From: Oscillospiraceae bacterium
GTDB lineage: Bacteria; Bacillota; Clostridia; Oscillospirales; Oscillospiraceae
NCBI GenBank assembly: GCA_009783555.1
Contig: WRDH01000019.1
Span: 1-50,490 of the forward strand
Direction: 5' to 3'
DNA length: 50,490 bases
Below the pieces are notes generated by a model. That model ran no database searches and had not been told where the DNA came from. It was given only the letters and a program-made list of their open reading frames with translations. Of the stretch, positions 17,508 through 28,857 are shown piece after piece. Both the position numbers and the translations under genes were made by a program. How positions within the stretch are numbered: the stretch's first letter is position 1; the number at the start of each line of letters is the position of its first letter.

Positions 17508-17588
17508 CTTTGAGCGAATGATGATGACCTCACAGCGTTGTTCATATTTTCATAAAGCTATAATTTTTTTAAAACACAGCATTAATTT

Positions 17589-17611
17589 CAAGTGGTCAAA
17601 ATGACCACTTG
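17589..17611. repeat. AAGTGGTCA palindrome, third copy
   Basis: CAAGTGGTCA-AAA-TGACCACTTG, a perfect 10-bp dyad, identical in arms to 15417-15439. It lies just before the DUF5680 gene. Confidence 0.75.
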
Positions 17612-17641
17612 CGGGAATCCATACTAATGGGAGAGAATCTT

Positions 17642-18082
17642 ATGAATAGAAAAGTAATCGAGTTTTTGATTAGAGCGAAGAAGGCTACTTATGCGGGTAA
17701 AGGGGCAGAGGTTACTCCTTCGCGACCTGGTTCGCACGATCTGGAATTTATAGAGGGCAGTTTAAAGTACATTGACACGTATTTAGGGGGAGAGCAGTTT
17801 GCAGGGGAGGAAGCACTCTGGGAAAATGATGTTCCTTTTTGGTCAATGAACTATATGGGTAGGTTGCTTAATAATGGAGAGCTGGGTGATTTCTTAAAAG
17901 AAGCCCTATCGCGAGTGCCCGAGGATAAACCTTATAGAGGCCCTGCGGAATATTCAGATGGCGATTATTTATACAAATGCTCGGTTGAGGGTAGTTTTAT
18001 CTGGTTTACAGGATATGAAGAGATTTATAACAAAGGCATAAAAATTTACGAGTGTATATTTCACGGTGGTTCAATTAAGTAG
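17642..18082 (+). CDS. DUF5680 domain-containing protein
   Basis: The 146-residue product begins MNRKVIEFLIRAKKATYAGK and keeps the typical DUF5680 flow: SRPGSHDLEFIEG, YIDTYLGGEQFAGEEALW and PFWSMNYMGRLL, then an acidic C-terminus with GSFIWFTGYEEIY. It is cytosolic and of unknown function; in other Firmicutes the domain is also found fused behind helix-turn-helix domains. ATG 17642 follows GGGAGAGA; the frame opens earlier at 17609, but that part has no family match and overlaps the palindrome region. Confidence 0.82.
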   Translation: MNRKVIEFLIRAKKATYAGKGAEVTPSRPGSHDLEFIEGSLKYIDTYLGGEQFAGEEALWENDVPFWSMNYMGRLLNNGELGDFLKEALSRVPEDKPYRGPAEYSDGDYLYKCSVEGSFIWFTGYEEIYNKGIKIYECIFHGGSIK

Positions 18083-18271
18083 CTTGTAAGCAGCGGTTAA
18101 GTAAAGTATTATTCGTAACAAAGGAAACGATCAAAATGAGTACACAACATGGACCGGTAATTATAAAGCCAATCAGCGAAGTTGCAAAATACCAAAGAAA
18201 CTTGATACTTAAAATCGGCAAAACATAGAGACATGGCTGGATTATGAGATTCCGGAGTTGTTGAATTAATT
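18083..18271 (+). other. 189-bp spacer with a possible gene remnant
   Basis: It contains a 30-codon frame from ATG 18136 (MSTQHGPVIIKPISEVAKYQ...) and, in another frame up to TAA at about 18270, RQNIETWLDYEIPELLN. Read across a frameshift these look like the tail of a decayed gene. No family is recognised and no ribosome site is evident. Confidence 0.25.
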
Positions 18272-18901
18272 ATGACAAATACTAAAAAACTTGCGCTAAT
18301 GGCTATACTGACTGCTGTTGCTTTAATTATCTTCATAGTTGAAGCACAAATACCTTTGCCTGTCCCTGTTCCGGGTGTGAAACTTGGGCTTGCAAATGCG
18401 GTGACGTTGTTTGCATTGTTTTTCGGAGTTAGAAAACAGTCTGCTTCCTCAGAGCCGCATATTCATTTCGCAAAGAGTGCTAATAAGACAGATGAACCGT
18501 CCCCTTGTCTTGCTAATAAGACAGATGAACCGTCCCTCTGTCTTGTTCCCTACCTCACCACCGCAAATGTCTTCACCATACTCATTTGCCGAATAATTCT
18601 CGGTGCTGTTTTCTCAGGGAGGCCTGCCGCTTTTGTTTTTAGCATTACGGGCGGGGTGCTGGCTTTGACCGCACAGGTTATTATGAAGCGGTTTGTTACT
18701 TCGAGGCAAATATGGGTTTGCGGTGCTGTGGGTGCTGTGTTCCATAATATCGGGCAAATTATTGCTGCAATATTGATAACAGGAACGCCTGCAATAGCAG
18801 CATACTTGCCTGTTTTGATTGTCGTAGGTGTGTTCACCGGTGTGCTTACAGGGTTGATAGCTCAATTTACTCTGGAACGTTTGCGAAATACAAGACTTTA
18901 G
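18272..18901 (+). CDS. Gx transporter family protein (often annotated heptaprenyl diphosphate synthase component I)
   Basis: The 209-residue polytopic membrane protein has about five helices. The family signature PVPVPGVKLGLANAVTLFALFFG (about residues 29-51) is intact. The family is usually encoded next to ApbE and NusG-II proteins near Rnf genes, so the gene probably belonged to the cluster before the 15.4-18.2 kb insertion. Residues about 55-90 are odd: two copies of the dispersed GGGGACGG repeat are read in frame as NKTDEPSPCL and NKTDEPSLCL, adding a polar loop of roughly 35 residues between the first and second membrane segments. The frame remains open and family-like afterwards. Substrate unknown. 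Confidence 0.85.
   Translation: MTNTKKLALMAILTAVALIIFIVEAQIPLPVPVPGVKLGLANAVTLFALFFGVRKQSASSEPHIHFAKSANKTDEPSPCLANKTDEPSLCLVPYLTTANVFTILICRIILGAVFSGRPAAFVFSITGGVLALTAQVIMKRFVTSRQIWVCGAVGAVFHNIGQIIAAILITGTPAIAAYLPVLIVVGVFTGVLTGLIAQFTLERLRNTRL
18486..18544. repeat. Two GGGGACGG repeat copies inside a coding frame
   Basis: AGACAGATGAACCGTCCCCT (from 18486) and AGACAGATGAACCGTCCCTC (from 18519) are spaced 33 bp apart, a multiple of three. They are translated as part of the Gx transporter family protein. Confidence 0.85.
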
Positions 18902-18907
18902 CAACCG

Positions 18908-19010
18908 GTAAACAGTACTTACGAATAGAATGATATGAAGATTCGAACAATAAGTAAACAGTGTTTACGAATAGAATGATTTAAAGATTTTAACAATTGG
19001 TAAACACTTA
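18908..19010. repeat. 46-bp tandem repeat with GTAAACA palindromes
   Basis: GTAAACA begins at 18908, 18954 and 19000, an exact 46-bp period. The two full units share GTAAACAGT..TTACGAATAG and AATGAT.T.AAGATT..AACAAT; the third stops after GTAAACAC. In unit 2, GTAAACA-G-TGTTTAC is a perfect 15-nt palindrome; unit 1 has two mismatches. The array ends about 9 bp before the -35 box of the sensory kinase promoter, as expected for an activator or repressor site. Confidence 0.75.
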
Positions 19011-19018
19011 AAAAAAAG

Positions 19019-19048
19019 AAGACAAATTACACATAATTCTGATATAAT
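19019..19048 (+). promoter_or_regulatory. Promoter of the hydrogenase-like sensor kinase gene
   Basis: AAGACA (19019-19024), 18-nt spacer and consensus TATAAT (19043-19048), about 58 nt before the ATG at 19107. The weak -35 box next to the repeats suggests activator dependence. Confidence 0.55.
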
Positions 19049-19106
19049 AACTCACTGATTGTCGCTACTATTATTTTAAGTGCAGCAAATGTATCGGGAG
19101 TGAAGC

Positions 19107-22796
<3,690 letters not shown>

Positions 22797-22923
22797 CAAA
22801 ACCCTCTGAACGGTTTCCGGTAAATAATTAAGTATTTGTAAAGTTAGTCCATTTTTGTTGAACTTTTAAGCCAAATGTGTATAATGGTTAGCACATGAAA
22901 AATAATTTTAAGGAGTGGTTGAG

Positions 22924-23091
22924 ATGAAGAGTAATAAGTTTATTTTTGCGGCAATAGCAGCGGTTGTATTTATTGCTGCAGCAGTAGCGGCGATTTACAT
23001 TTTTCGCAATGAAATCGCAGATTTTTTTGTGGACATCAAAGCAAGGATTGATGAAAAACTTATGGGTGCCAACGACGAGTACGTAGAGTAA
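22924..23091 (+). CDS. Small single-pass membrane peptide, 55 aa
   Basis: MKSNKFIFAA opens a hydrophobic Ala/Ile/Val helix (about residues 5-26), followed by an amphipathic acidic tail (RNEIADFFVDIKARIDEKL). AAGGAG lies 7-12 nt before the ATG at 22924, and an intrinsic terminator follows within 12 bp of the stop. A real ribosome site, a coherent TM-plus-tail layout and a terminator make it a credible short gene. It may be the last gene of the sensor kinase transcript. Function unknown. Confidence 0.7.
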   Translation: MKSNKFIFAAIAAVVFIAAAVAAIYIFRNEIADFFVDIKARIDEKLMGANDEYVE

Positions 23092-23101
23092 TCAAGAGAC
23101 A

Positions 23102-23142
23102 AAAAACACCGGCTGCATGTAAAAGTGCAAGCCGGTTTTTTG
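23102..23142 (+). terminator. Rho-independent terminator
   Basis: The stem CCGGCT-GCA (23109-23117) pairs with TGC-A-AGCCGG (23126-23135) around a short A-rich loop, followed by six T. It closes the kinase/small peptide unit. Confidence 0.8.
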
Positions 23143-23165
23143 TTGGTGTGACACAGGAGGCACAG

Positions 23166-23193
23166 GACACAGGGGGGACGGTTCTGTTGTGTT
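23166..23193. repeat. GGGGACGG repeat, opposite orientation variant
   Basis: GACACAGGGGGGACGGTTCT followed by GTTGTGTT, a short hairpin-like unit with GACACA/TGTGTT ends. A related degenerate copy (TGTGTCCCCCTGTGTTG) lies near 23546. Confidence 0.7.
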
Positions 23194-23234
23194 AAATACT
23201 TCCTTAGTATAAGAGAACCGTTAGCTTGAAGCAC

Positions 23235-23444
23235 TTAATCCTCTTTAATATAAGATGCTATGGAAGCGGCTTCGTTTGGAACTTGGCTCTGTTCAATCTC
23301 TATCCATGCCTGCGTATGATGAGCGTCCCGAAATGCCTCCGCTTCCTCCTTTGTGCTAAAAGCCTTTAGTGAAACGGATGCTTTATCCGGTCCGGCAGAT
23401 ACCATCACATGATATTTAAAACGAAGAATCATAATCTTAATCAT
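23235..23444 (-). CDS. Hypothetical protein, 69 aa
   Basis: A short soluble protein, MIKIMILRFKYHVMVSAGPD... with ALKAFSTKEEAEAFRDAHH-like character (KAFSTKEEAEAFRDAH at about 27-42), a pattern typical of small alpha/beta domains. I do not recognise a family. The start could also be the internal ATG five codons in. It lies between two dispersed repeat copies and has no close operon partner. Confidence 0.45.
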   Translation of the reverse strand: MIKIMILRFKYHVMVSAGPDKASVSLKAFSTKEEAEAFRDAHHTQAWIEIEQSQVPNEAASIASYIKED

Positions 23445-23570
23445 CCTTGTAAAAAATGTTACACCGATTATTACCTATTGATATTAAATAACATAGCACA
23501 AACCCGGAGTACCTACAAGACCTAAGTTAAATAAAATGACTGCTGTGTCCCCCTGTGTTGCCCCTGTGCT

Positions 23571-24980
23571 CTAGAACAAATCATCCAGTGTGATTTCGGA
23601 TTGAACAGTCCCGAAGTATCCCTTTTTTGCAAGTCCGAATGATGTGATCATAGTTAGATGTATGCCATTATTGATACCGGTTTCCATACAAAATACCATT
23701 TTTTTATTGTTCAGAGTATCTGAGTAGGATTTTGTGATCTCGTAGGGATGTTTGGTGTACTTCATCTCACATAGGTTTGTTATTCCATCTTTGCGCCGGA
23801 TTACCAAATCAATTTGCGCACCGGGTTTGGAGGCTTTACTGCGCCATGATGACGTTGTTGTAGATACGCCTGAAATGCCCAACACTTTTTTTACTTGCCT
23901 TAAGTGTATCCGGCACAATAGCTCAAATGCGTAACCACGCCATGCATTGTGGCTACCACTATCCATATTATTTGTCCAGTAATTTTCATCCTCAGTTTCA
24001 CAGTCCTTCATATATTTTAAGTAGAATAATGTAAACGGGTCTGTGAGAAAAAAGTATGCTCCATTTTTCCGCTTGATAGTATCATGATTTTTGCTGATGA
24101 AATCGCTCTGTTGGAGATCGTTGAGAGCCAAGGACAGATGCCCATTTGATTTAAGCTTGCTAATATCAAGGATTTCTTCTCTTCTTAATCCACAAAGCTT
24201 GGTTGATAATGCTTCAATAACAGCAATATGACGGCTCGGATTATTGAATAGAGACTTGTATAGCTCATCAAACTCATTGCGCAAAGGTGCATTTTTAAAG
24301 AAGCAAAGGTGGTCGACATTTTGCGACAATGAAAACCCTTTTTCGAAGAGACTCATGTAGTACGGAATTCCGCCAAAGATCATATAGCACTCTGCCATCT
24401 GATAACGCGCAAACTCAATCCCCCGGCTTTTAAGGAAAGATTCGCTCTCACCAATGGTAAATGGAGCCAGATAGATTCTCCCGGTAACGCGATTGTGTAA
24501 TCCACCCCGATTTTGGAAGATATTCTTTGTGATCCAGGAAGTAGAGCTACCGCAACCAATGAAGAGTATATCAGGATTTGATGAAGCCCAACTGTTCCAA
24601 AAGTAATCAAGTGCTTGTAAAAACCCACTCTTTCTGGTATCCAACCATGGCATTTCATCTATGAAAACTACCTTTCTTTTACATGCTGAGTTACATAAAA
24701 GGTCTTTTAATTTACCAAATGCATCAAACCAATTTGTTGATGCTGTATTTACATTGCTTCCGAATTCCTTGATGGCATTGTCGAAATTTGTCAAATTAGC
24801 CTTGCTGGAGATGCCAACGCTGCCTGTGAAGTAGAAGGCAAAATTGCCTCCAAAGTGCTCTTTAACCAAGAATGTCTTTCCAACACGCCGTCTGCCATAA
24901 ACAATAATAAACTCCGGGCGTTCGGATTCATAATAATCCTCCAGTCTCCGTATCTCTTCTTTTCTGCCTATTATTGCCAC
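23571..24980 (-). CDS. ATPase with C-terminal DUF234 nuclease-like domain
   Basis: A 469-residue protein of the archaeal-type ATPase/DUF234 family. Walker A is YGRRRVGKTFLVKEHF (about residues 29-44); Walker B is KVVFIDEMPWLD (about 103-114). The middle part has a winged-helix-like region (KLCGLRREEILDISKLKSNG). The C-terminal domain shows AQIDLVIRRKDGITNLCEMKYT, the spaced Asp and Glu-X-Lys of PD-(D/E)XK nucleases. The family is widespread in anaerobes and often seems mobile; its role is unproven. The promoter and three GGGCCAAA sites upstream (25000-25151) suggest dedicated control. It is distinct in family from the DUF4143 ATPase at 15.6 kb. Confidence 0.9.
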   Translation of the reverse strand: MAIIGRKEEIRRLEDYYESERPEFIIVYGRRRVGKTFLVKEHFGGNFAFYFTGSVGISSKANLTNFDNAIKEFGSNVNTASTNWFDAFGKLKDLLCNSACKRKVVFIDEMPWLDTRKSGFLQALDYFWNSWASSNPDILFIGCGSSTSWITKNIFQNRGGLHNRVTGRIYLAPFTIGESESFLKSRGIEFARYQMAECYMIFGGIPYYMSLFEKGFSLSQNVDHLCFFKNAPLRNEFDELYKSLFNNPSRHIAVIEALSTKLCGLRREEILDISKLKSNGHLSLALNDLQQSDFISKNHDTIKRKNGAYFFLTDPFTLFYLKYMKDCETEDENYWTNNMDSGSHNAWRGYAFELLCRIHLRQVKKVLGISGVSTTTSSWRSKASKPGAQIDLVIRRKDGITNLCEMKYTKHPYEITKSYSDTLNNKKMVFCMETGINNGIHLTMITSFGLAKKGYFGTVQSEITLDDLF

Positions 24981-24999
24981 GCTCTTACCTCATTATTAA

Positions 25000-25151
25000 T
25001 ATCGGGCCAAATATAGGAGTTGTAGTTGCTGCTTTGGCCAACTATTCTCTATTGTTCAGCGTAATCCTTAGTATATCGGGCCAAATGCTAGTGTAATACA
25101 TGCCCTTTTGGCCCGTTATAGATATTATACATTGATCGAAGATAAAAGCAA
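25000..25151 (-). promoter_or_regulatory. Promoter and repeated GGGCCAAA sites of the DUF234 ATPase
   Basis: TATCGGGCCAAAT occurs identically at 25000-25012 and 25074-25086, and TTTGGCCCGTTATA (inverted) at 25107-25120. A minus-strand TATAAT (25129-25124) with TTGCTT 16 nt upstream gives a plausible promoter. The sites fall between it and the ATG at 24980, a layout suited to repression or RNA structure. Confidence 0.5.
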
Positions 25152-25182
25152 GCTAAACCTAATATTCTTTAGAAGAAAAGCA

Positions 25183-25362
25183 CAAGAGAACCGCCCCCTG
25201 TGTTAAAGAGCTTTCTGCCGAGGGGACGGGGGTGCTGACAACTCTTTTTAAGAGGCGATTATTAAATTATCGGATTGTTTTGATTTTTTAGTAGTCAATC
25301 AGCGCGTCCTGCGCTTCTTGCGGCGAGCATTGGCATGTTGCCAACACCCCCGTCCCCTCGGC
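25183..25362. repeat. GGGGACGG repeat cluster with 26-bp inverted arms
   Basis: CACAAGAGAACCGCCCCCTG (from 25183) is a lone variant. GCCGAGGGGACGGGGGTGCT (25217-25242) and its inverted copy ending CCCCCGTCCCCTCGGC (25337-25362) form 26-nt arms with two mismatches around 94 bp of AT-rich DNA. No gene is seen in 24981-25423. Confidence 0.7.
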
Positions 25363-25423
25363 GATGCTTGAGGTAAGAAACTAAAGCAATCGCATCGATC
25401 CTCCGCCGGCGTTCCTGCGGTTG

Positions 25424-26659
25424 TTACGCCAGTGCTAAATCGATATGTGAGAGTGTGCCGCTCCCGCCGCATTGTTTAATAAAGAAGCTTGTCGAGCGCA
25501 TTACTCCGAGTGTTTCATTGTTTTCTCCCTTGAATGAGAATTCCGTTGAAATATCACCGAGAAATATCGCGCCTATGCCAAGCTCCGCGAGTGTATATAC
25601 TGTATCATTTCCATCTTTATCACGTTTCCAAACGACAAGCTTATCAAAAATCTCATCATTTGCATCTATCCATCCATTACCGTCTGTATCGTATTTCCGT
25701 AGTTCGTTAAAACCGCAGCCTGTGCTGGGACCGAAAAGCTGACTGCCATCGTTTATTTTACGGTCGCCGTTGCGGTCGATTGCGAGAAATCCGCTGCCCT
25801 CGCCGAGAACAGCAAGGTTGTCCATAGTGCCGTCCATTGTCAGGTCGAATGAGAATCTCTCTCCCATCAGTGAAGCTGCCGTGCCGCCGTAGTTGATGAC
25901 CAGCGGGTCGAGAAGTGTTGTGTTTCCGCCCGGGAAACCCATAAATGACACAAATTCACGTGACATATGCATACTAATATCTACGCTGATTGTTCTGCCA
26001 TCCGCCGTATGAACAGTTCCGTTTGCTGTGTATGTGACTGTTTCTGATTCATAATGAAAGAACTCTGCACTCAATCCGCCGACACCTTGTATACGTTGTA
26101 AGGCACCAAGCCCGGTAGCTCCGCCGAAAAATCCGGATAAATCGAAACCGCGTCCGTTGCTGATGCCGTCTTCATTAAACTCATGTGTTCTTCTCAGTCT
26201 TGAAAACCGTCCTGACAGCAGTTCATAGATCATCTGTGACATTCTTGCCCGGAGCTCCTGCGGAGTTCCCGGGATTTTTGAGTTTCGCCCATGTGATAAA
26301 CGGGAAGCCGGTGTTCCTTTTGACAGTTGATTAACAGAATCTTCTCTCTCCTCCCTTGCGTTCTTAAATAACGCTTTGAAAATGTCTTCTTTGCTTTGCC
26401 CTTGATTGTTAACATTTTGCCCTTGGTTATTGTTGTTTTGCCCCTGATTGTTGACGTTTTGCCCTTGGTTGTTGTTGTTTTGCCCCTGATTGTTGACGTT
26501 TTGCCCTTGATTGCTGACGTTTTGCCCCTGGTTGTTGTTGTTTTGCCCTTGATCGTTTTGATCCTGCCGTTGGTTGCTTGTCACAGCAACCGATGCCGTT
26601 TGTGCAGACATAAATGTGTGCTGTGAACTGACGTTTACGTTGAAACCTTGGATAACCAT
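25424..26659 (-). CDS. Asn/Gln/Gly-repeat protein with EF-hand-like calcium sites
   Basis: The 411-residue product has no classical signal peptide. Residues about 37-88 are seven heptads of QGQNNNN/QGQNVNN, a low-complexity linker. The middle (about 170-270) is beta-rich. The C-terminal third holds two calcium-loop-like segments, DRNGDRKINDGSQLFG (about 297-312) and DTDGNGWIDANDEIFDKL (about 326-343). This layout resembles clostridial proteins annotated as EF-hand or dockerin-like, but I assign no family. ATG 26659 has GGAGG 10 nt upstream; the TTG six bases earlier is an alternative. Surface or secreted location is possible but unproven. Confidence 0.7.
   Translation of the reverse strand: MVIQGFNVNVSSQHTFMSAQTASVAVTSNQRQDQNDQGQNNNNQGQNVSNQGQNVNNQGQNNNNQGQNVNNQGQNNNNQGQNVNNQGQSKEDIFKALFKNAREEREDSVNQLSKGTPASRLSHGRNSKIPGTPQELRARMSQMIYELLSGRFSRLRRTHEFNEDGISNGRGFDLSGFFGGATGLGALQRIQGVGGLSAEFFHYESETVTYTANGTVHTADGRTISVDISMHMSREFVSFMGFPGGNTTLLDPLVINYGGTAASLMGERFSFDLTMDGTMDNLAVLGEGSGFLAIDRNGDRKINDGSQLFGPSTGCGFNELRKYDTDGNGWIDANDEIFDKLVVWKRDKDGNDTVYTLAELGIGAIFLGDISTEFSFKGENNETLGVMRSTSFFIKQCGGSGTLSHIDLALA
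26396..26551. repeat. 21-bp tandem repeats (coding)
   Basis: Seven full 21-bp units plus a part unit encode QGQN(N/V)(N/S)N. Units alternate NNN and VNN forms, giving a 42-bp higher-order period over most of the array. They should be prone to slippage in multiples of seven residues. Confidence 0.9.
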
Positions 26660-26829
26660 ATTCAATTATCCTCCATGAAAAAAAGACTCAATGCACGCAC
26701 GTCGTGACATAGCCACGTCCCTGCCGCTATTTCGCCTCTAATCATATTATCGTTAATAATTTATTAAAGTTAATAGGTAATATGACAGAAAAAATAACAA
26801 TGCTTTATTATAAGAAAAAACGAGAACAG

Positions 26830-26855
26830 GACAGATGAACCGTCCCCCTGTCTTG
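26830..26855. repeat. GGGGACGG repeat before the DUF3048 gene
   Basis: GACAGATGAACCGTCCCCCT continuing GTCTTG. The ATG inside this repeat (26835) opens a frame into the next gene but is unlikely to be the real start. Confidence 0.8.
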
Positions 26856-26921
26856 AACCATTTGCAATTATCTGGTATAATGCAGCCAATTCATGAGAAT
26901 AACCGAAAGCGAAATATAACA

Positions 26922-28079
26922 ATGAGTAGAGGAAGACCAAAGAGTAAAGGTAAAAACAAGCTAAAAACAGTTTTGCTGGTACTTGTAATTATACTTATAG
27001 GACTGATTGCATTTATCGTAAGAGATATAGTGGTGACCCGCGAAGGTGGTGACCCTATATTAAACATTCTACCGCCGTTTTTGGACCCCGGTGCGGGTTC
27101 GACACCGGGCTTGACGCCCGGCTCAACTCCTGACCCGGATCGGAATCTGGACGGAATAAGCCCGCTTTCGGGTCTGCCGATGGACGAACGGTTTATCCGC
27201 AACAGACCGCTTGCGGTAGTGATTAACTGCATGCCCGAAGCTCTTCCTGCAAATGGTATTTCGGAAGCAGATATTTTATATGAGTATCCGGTCGAGGGTG
27301 GTTGGACCCGTATGCTTGCGATTTTTCAAGATGCCTCTCAAGTAGAGTTAATTGGAAGTATAAGAAGCGCAAGGCACTACACTGTGCAGATAGCAGAAAG
27401 TCACGATGCTATTCTGGTGTGTGCAGGACGCAGTCCGCAGGCGCAAACAGAAATGGCATCGCTTGGAATTCCGGTTCTTAACGAAGTCGAAGGTCCTCAC
27501 AGGGATATCTTTTTCAGAGACAGAAACAGAGTACCGGGCAACAGAGTAAGTTTATTGCACAGCGTAGTTATATCAGGTGAACGGATTAGGGAATTTCTGC
27601 CGGGGTATGGATTCAGGCTCGAGCATACAAGTGATTATAAGCATTCTTTGAATTTTGTCGAGAACGTCAATATGCAAAGAGGTGAAAATGCAACAGAGGT
27701 TGCCGTTAGATTCTCCGGCGCAAAAACTACAACATTTTTTTATGATACAGCAGCAGGGGGTTATCATGTGCGTCAGTCAAATACTGATTTTGTCGACGCA
27801 AATAATAACTCCCGCCCCGTTTTTACAAACGTTTTAGTTTTAAGAACATCTGTCAGTGATATACCGGGCGATACATCAGGCAGAGTAAATGTGGAAACAA
27901 CAGGAAGAGGCACCGGTCACTTTGTAAACGGCGGGAAAGTCATTGAAATTAGTTGGATAAGAACAGATTTGTCAAGCCCGTTTGTATACACACTGCTTGA
28001 CGGAACAGCACTTGACTTCGGTATAGGAAGAACTTATATCTGCATCGTACCAACAAACGCAAGAGTAGATTTTGGGTAA
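26922..28079 (+). CDS. DUF3048 domain-containing (YerB-like) membrane-anchored protein
   Basis: The 385-residue product starts MSRGRPKSKGKNKLK, then one membrane helix (about 17-37), a Gly/Pro/Thr linker (GAGSTPGLTPGSTPDPD) and a DUF3048 region: LSGLPMDERFIRNRPLAVVINC, GISEADILYEYPVEGGWTRMLAIF, IGSIRSARHYTVQIAESHDAI. The C-terminal domain ends TYICIVPTNARVDFG as in YerB-type proteins. It should be anchored outside the cytoplasmic membrane; the family function is unknown, though a cell-envelope role is often assumed. ATG 26922 has only a weak GAAAG site, but it is the first start outside the repeat. Confidence 0.88.
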   Translation: MSRGRPKSKGKNKLKTVLLVLVIILIGLIAFIVRDIVVTREGGDPILNILPPFLDPGAGSTPGLTPGSTPDPDRNLDGISPLSGLPMDERFIRNRPLAVVINCMPEALPANGISEADILYEYPVEGGWTRMLAIFQDASQVELIGSIRSARHYTVQIAESHDAILVCAGRSPQAQTEMASLGIPVLNEVEGPHRDIFFRDRNRVPGNRVSLLHSVVISGERIREFLPGYGFRLEHTSDYKHSLNFVENVNMQRGENATEVAVRFSGAKTTTFFYDTAAGGYHVRQSNTDFVDANNNSRPVFTNVLVLRTSVSDIPGDTSGRVNVETTGRGTGHFVNGGKVIEISWIRTDLSSPFVYTLLDGTALDFGIGRTYICIVPTNARVDFG

Positions 28080-28088
28080 ACTGTTACC

Positions 28089-28739
28089 TTAAACCTCGGG
28101 ACTTAGTACATCTACAAGGTCACCCAATGCAGCCAACTTGTACTTCACTGTCTCCACGTTATTGGCATCCCCCAAGCCTGCACAGTCAAAACCCCCGGCT
28201 TCTGCGGCTTCGGCACCGGCTTCAGCGTCTTCTACTACAAGACACTCTGATGGCGGTAGTTTTAGCATTTCTGCAGCGAGAAGGAATACTTCCGGGTCGG
28301 GTTTCGAATGTGTAATGTGATTTCCGTCGGCGATGGCATCGAAGCGATCCGTTATACCGATGCGGTCAAGAATTAGCTTTGCATTTTTACTTGATGAGCC
28401 GATTGCCATTTTTATACCGTTTTTTTGCACGTAATCTATCACGTTTTCCGCTTCTTTTGATAAATCGGAAGGGCTCATATCCATCAATTTTTCTCGATAG
28501 TTCTCATTTTTTTCGGTTGCAAGCTCTATTTTCCGCTCATCACTAAGCGGTTCACCGGTGTAGTTTCGCAAAATACGATCAAGGCTCTCCATACGGCTGA
28601 CTCCGCGCAGAAGATTGTTTACCTGCTCGTCAAAATGTACATGCAGCTTGTCGGCGATTATGCTCCATGCTTCATAATGAAAACGGTCCGTATGGCATAA
28701 AACGCCATCCAAATCAAAGATTATTCCTTTATATTTCAT
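28089..28739 (-). CDS. pgmB: Beta-phosphoglucomutase
   Basis: A HAD-superfamily enzyme converting beta-glucose-1-phosphate to glucose-6-phosphate in the cytosol. Motif I is GIIFDLDGVLCHTD (nucleophile and acid/base Asp at about residues 9 and 11), followed by the cap domain with LLRGVSRMESLDRIL typical of beta-PGM, then motif II AIGSSSKNA, Lys in HSKPDPEVF and motif IV VVEDAEAGAEAA. 216 residues is the usual size. ATG 28739 has GGGG six nt upstream; a longer frame to 28784 lacks family similarity. It diverges from a GH65 phosphorylase gene whose product would release beta-glucose-1-phosphate, so the two probably form one pathway. Confidence 0.93.
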   Translation of the reverse strand: MKYKGIIFDLDGVLCHTDRFHYEAWSIIADKLHVHFDEQVNNLLRGVSRMESLDRILRNYTGEPLSDERKIELATEKNENYREKLMDMSPSDLSKEAENVIDYVQKNGIKMAIGSSSKNAKLILDRIGITDRFDAIADGNHITHSKPDPEVFLLAAEMLKLPPSECLVVEDAEAGAEAAEAGGFDCAGLGDANNVETVKYKLAALGDLVDVLSPEV

Positions 28740-28857
28740 AATTAACCCCATTTCCTTCGTTCCTATGTTTGACAAACATAGCATATTAATAATTACCCGT
28801 CAATATGTCAATAATCATCTTGAACATAGCATTGAATTTGAGTATACTTATTTATGG

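Noticed and set aside
17173-17604. 143-codon plus-strand frame
   Set aside because: Opposite the ORF6N remnant, whose minus-strand translation matches a known family; Ser/Ile-rich shadow.
18908-19010. CRISPR-like array or plasmid iterons
   Set aside because: Only two full units, with no unique spacers between conserved repeats and no Rep or Cas gene; position before a promoter fits operators better.
26835-26921. Extended N-terminus for the DUF3048 protein
   Set aside because: Its ATG lies inside a dispersed repeat, and the extra 29 residues do not look like the family; ATG 26922 is a better start.
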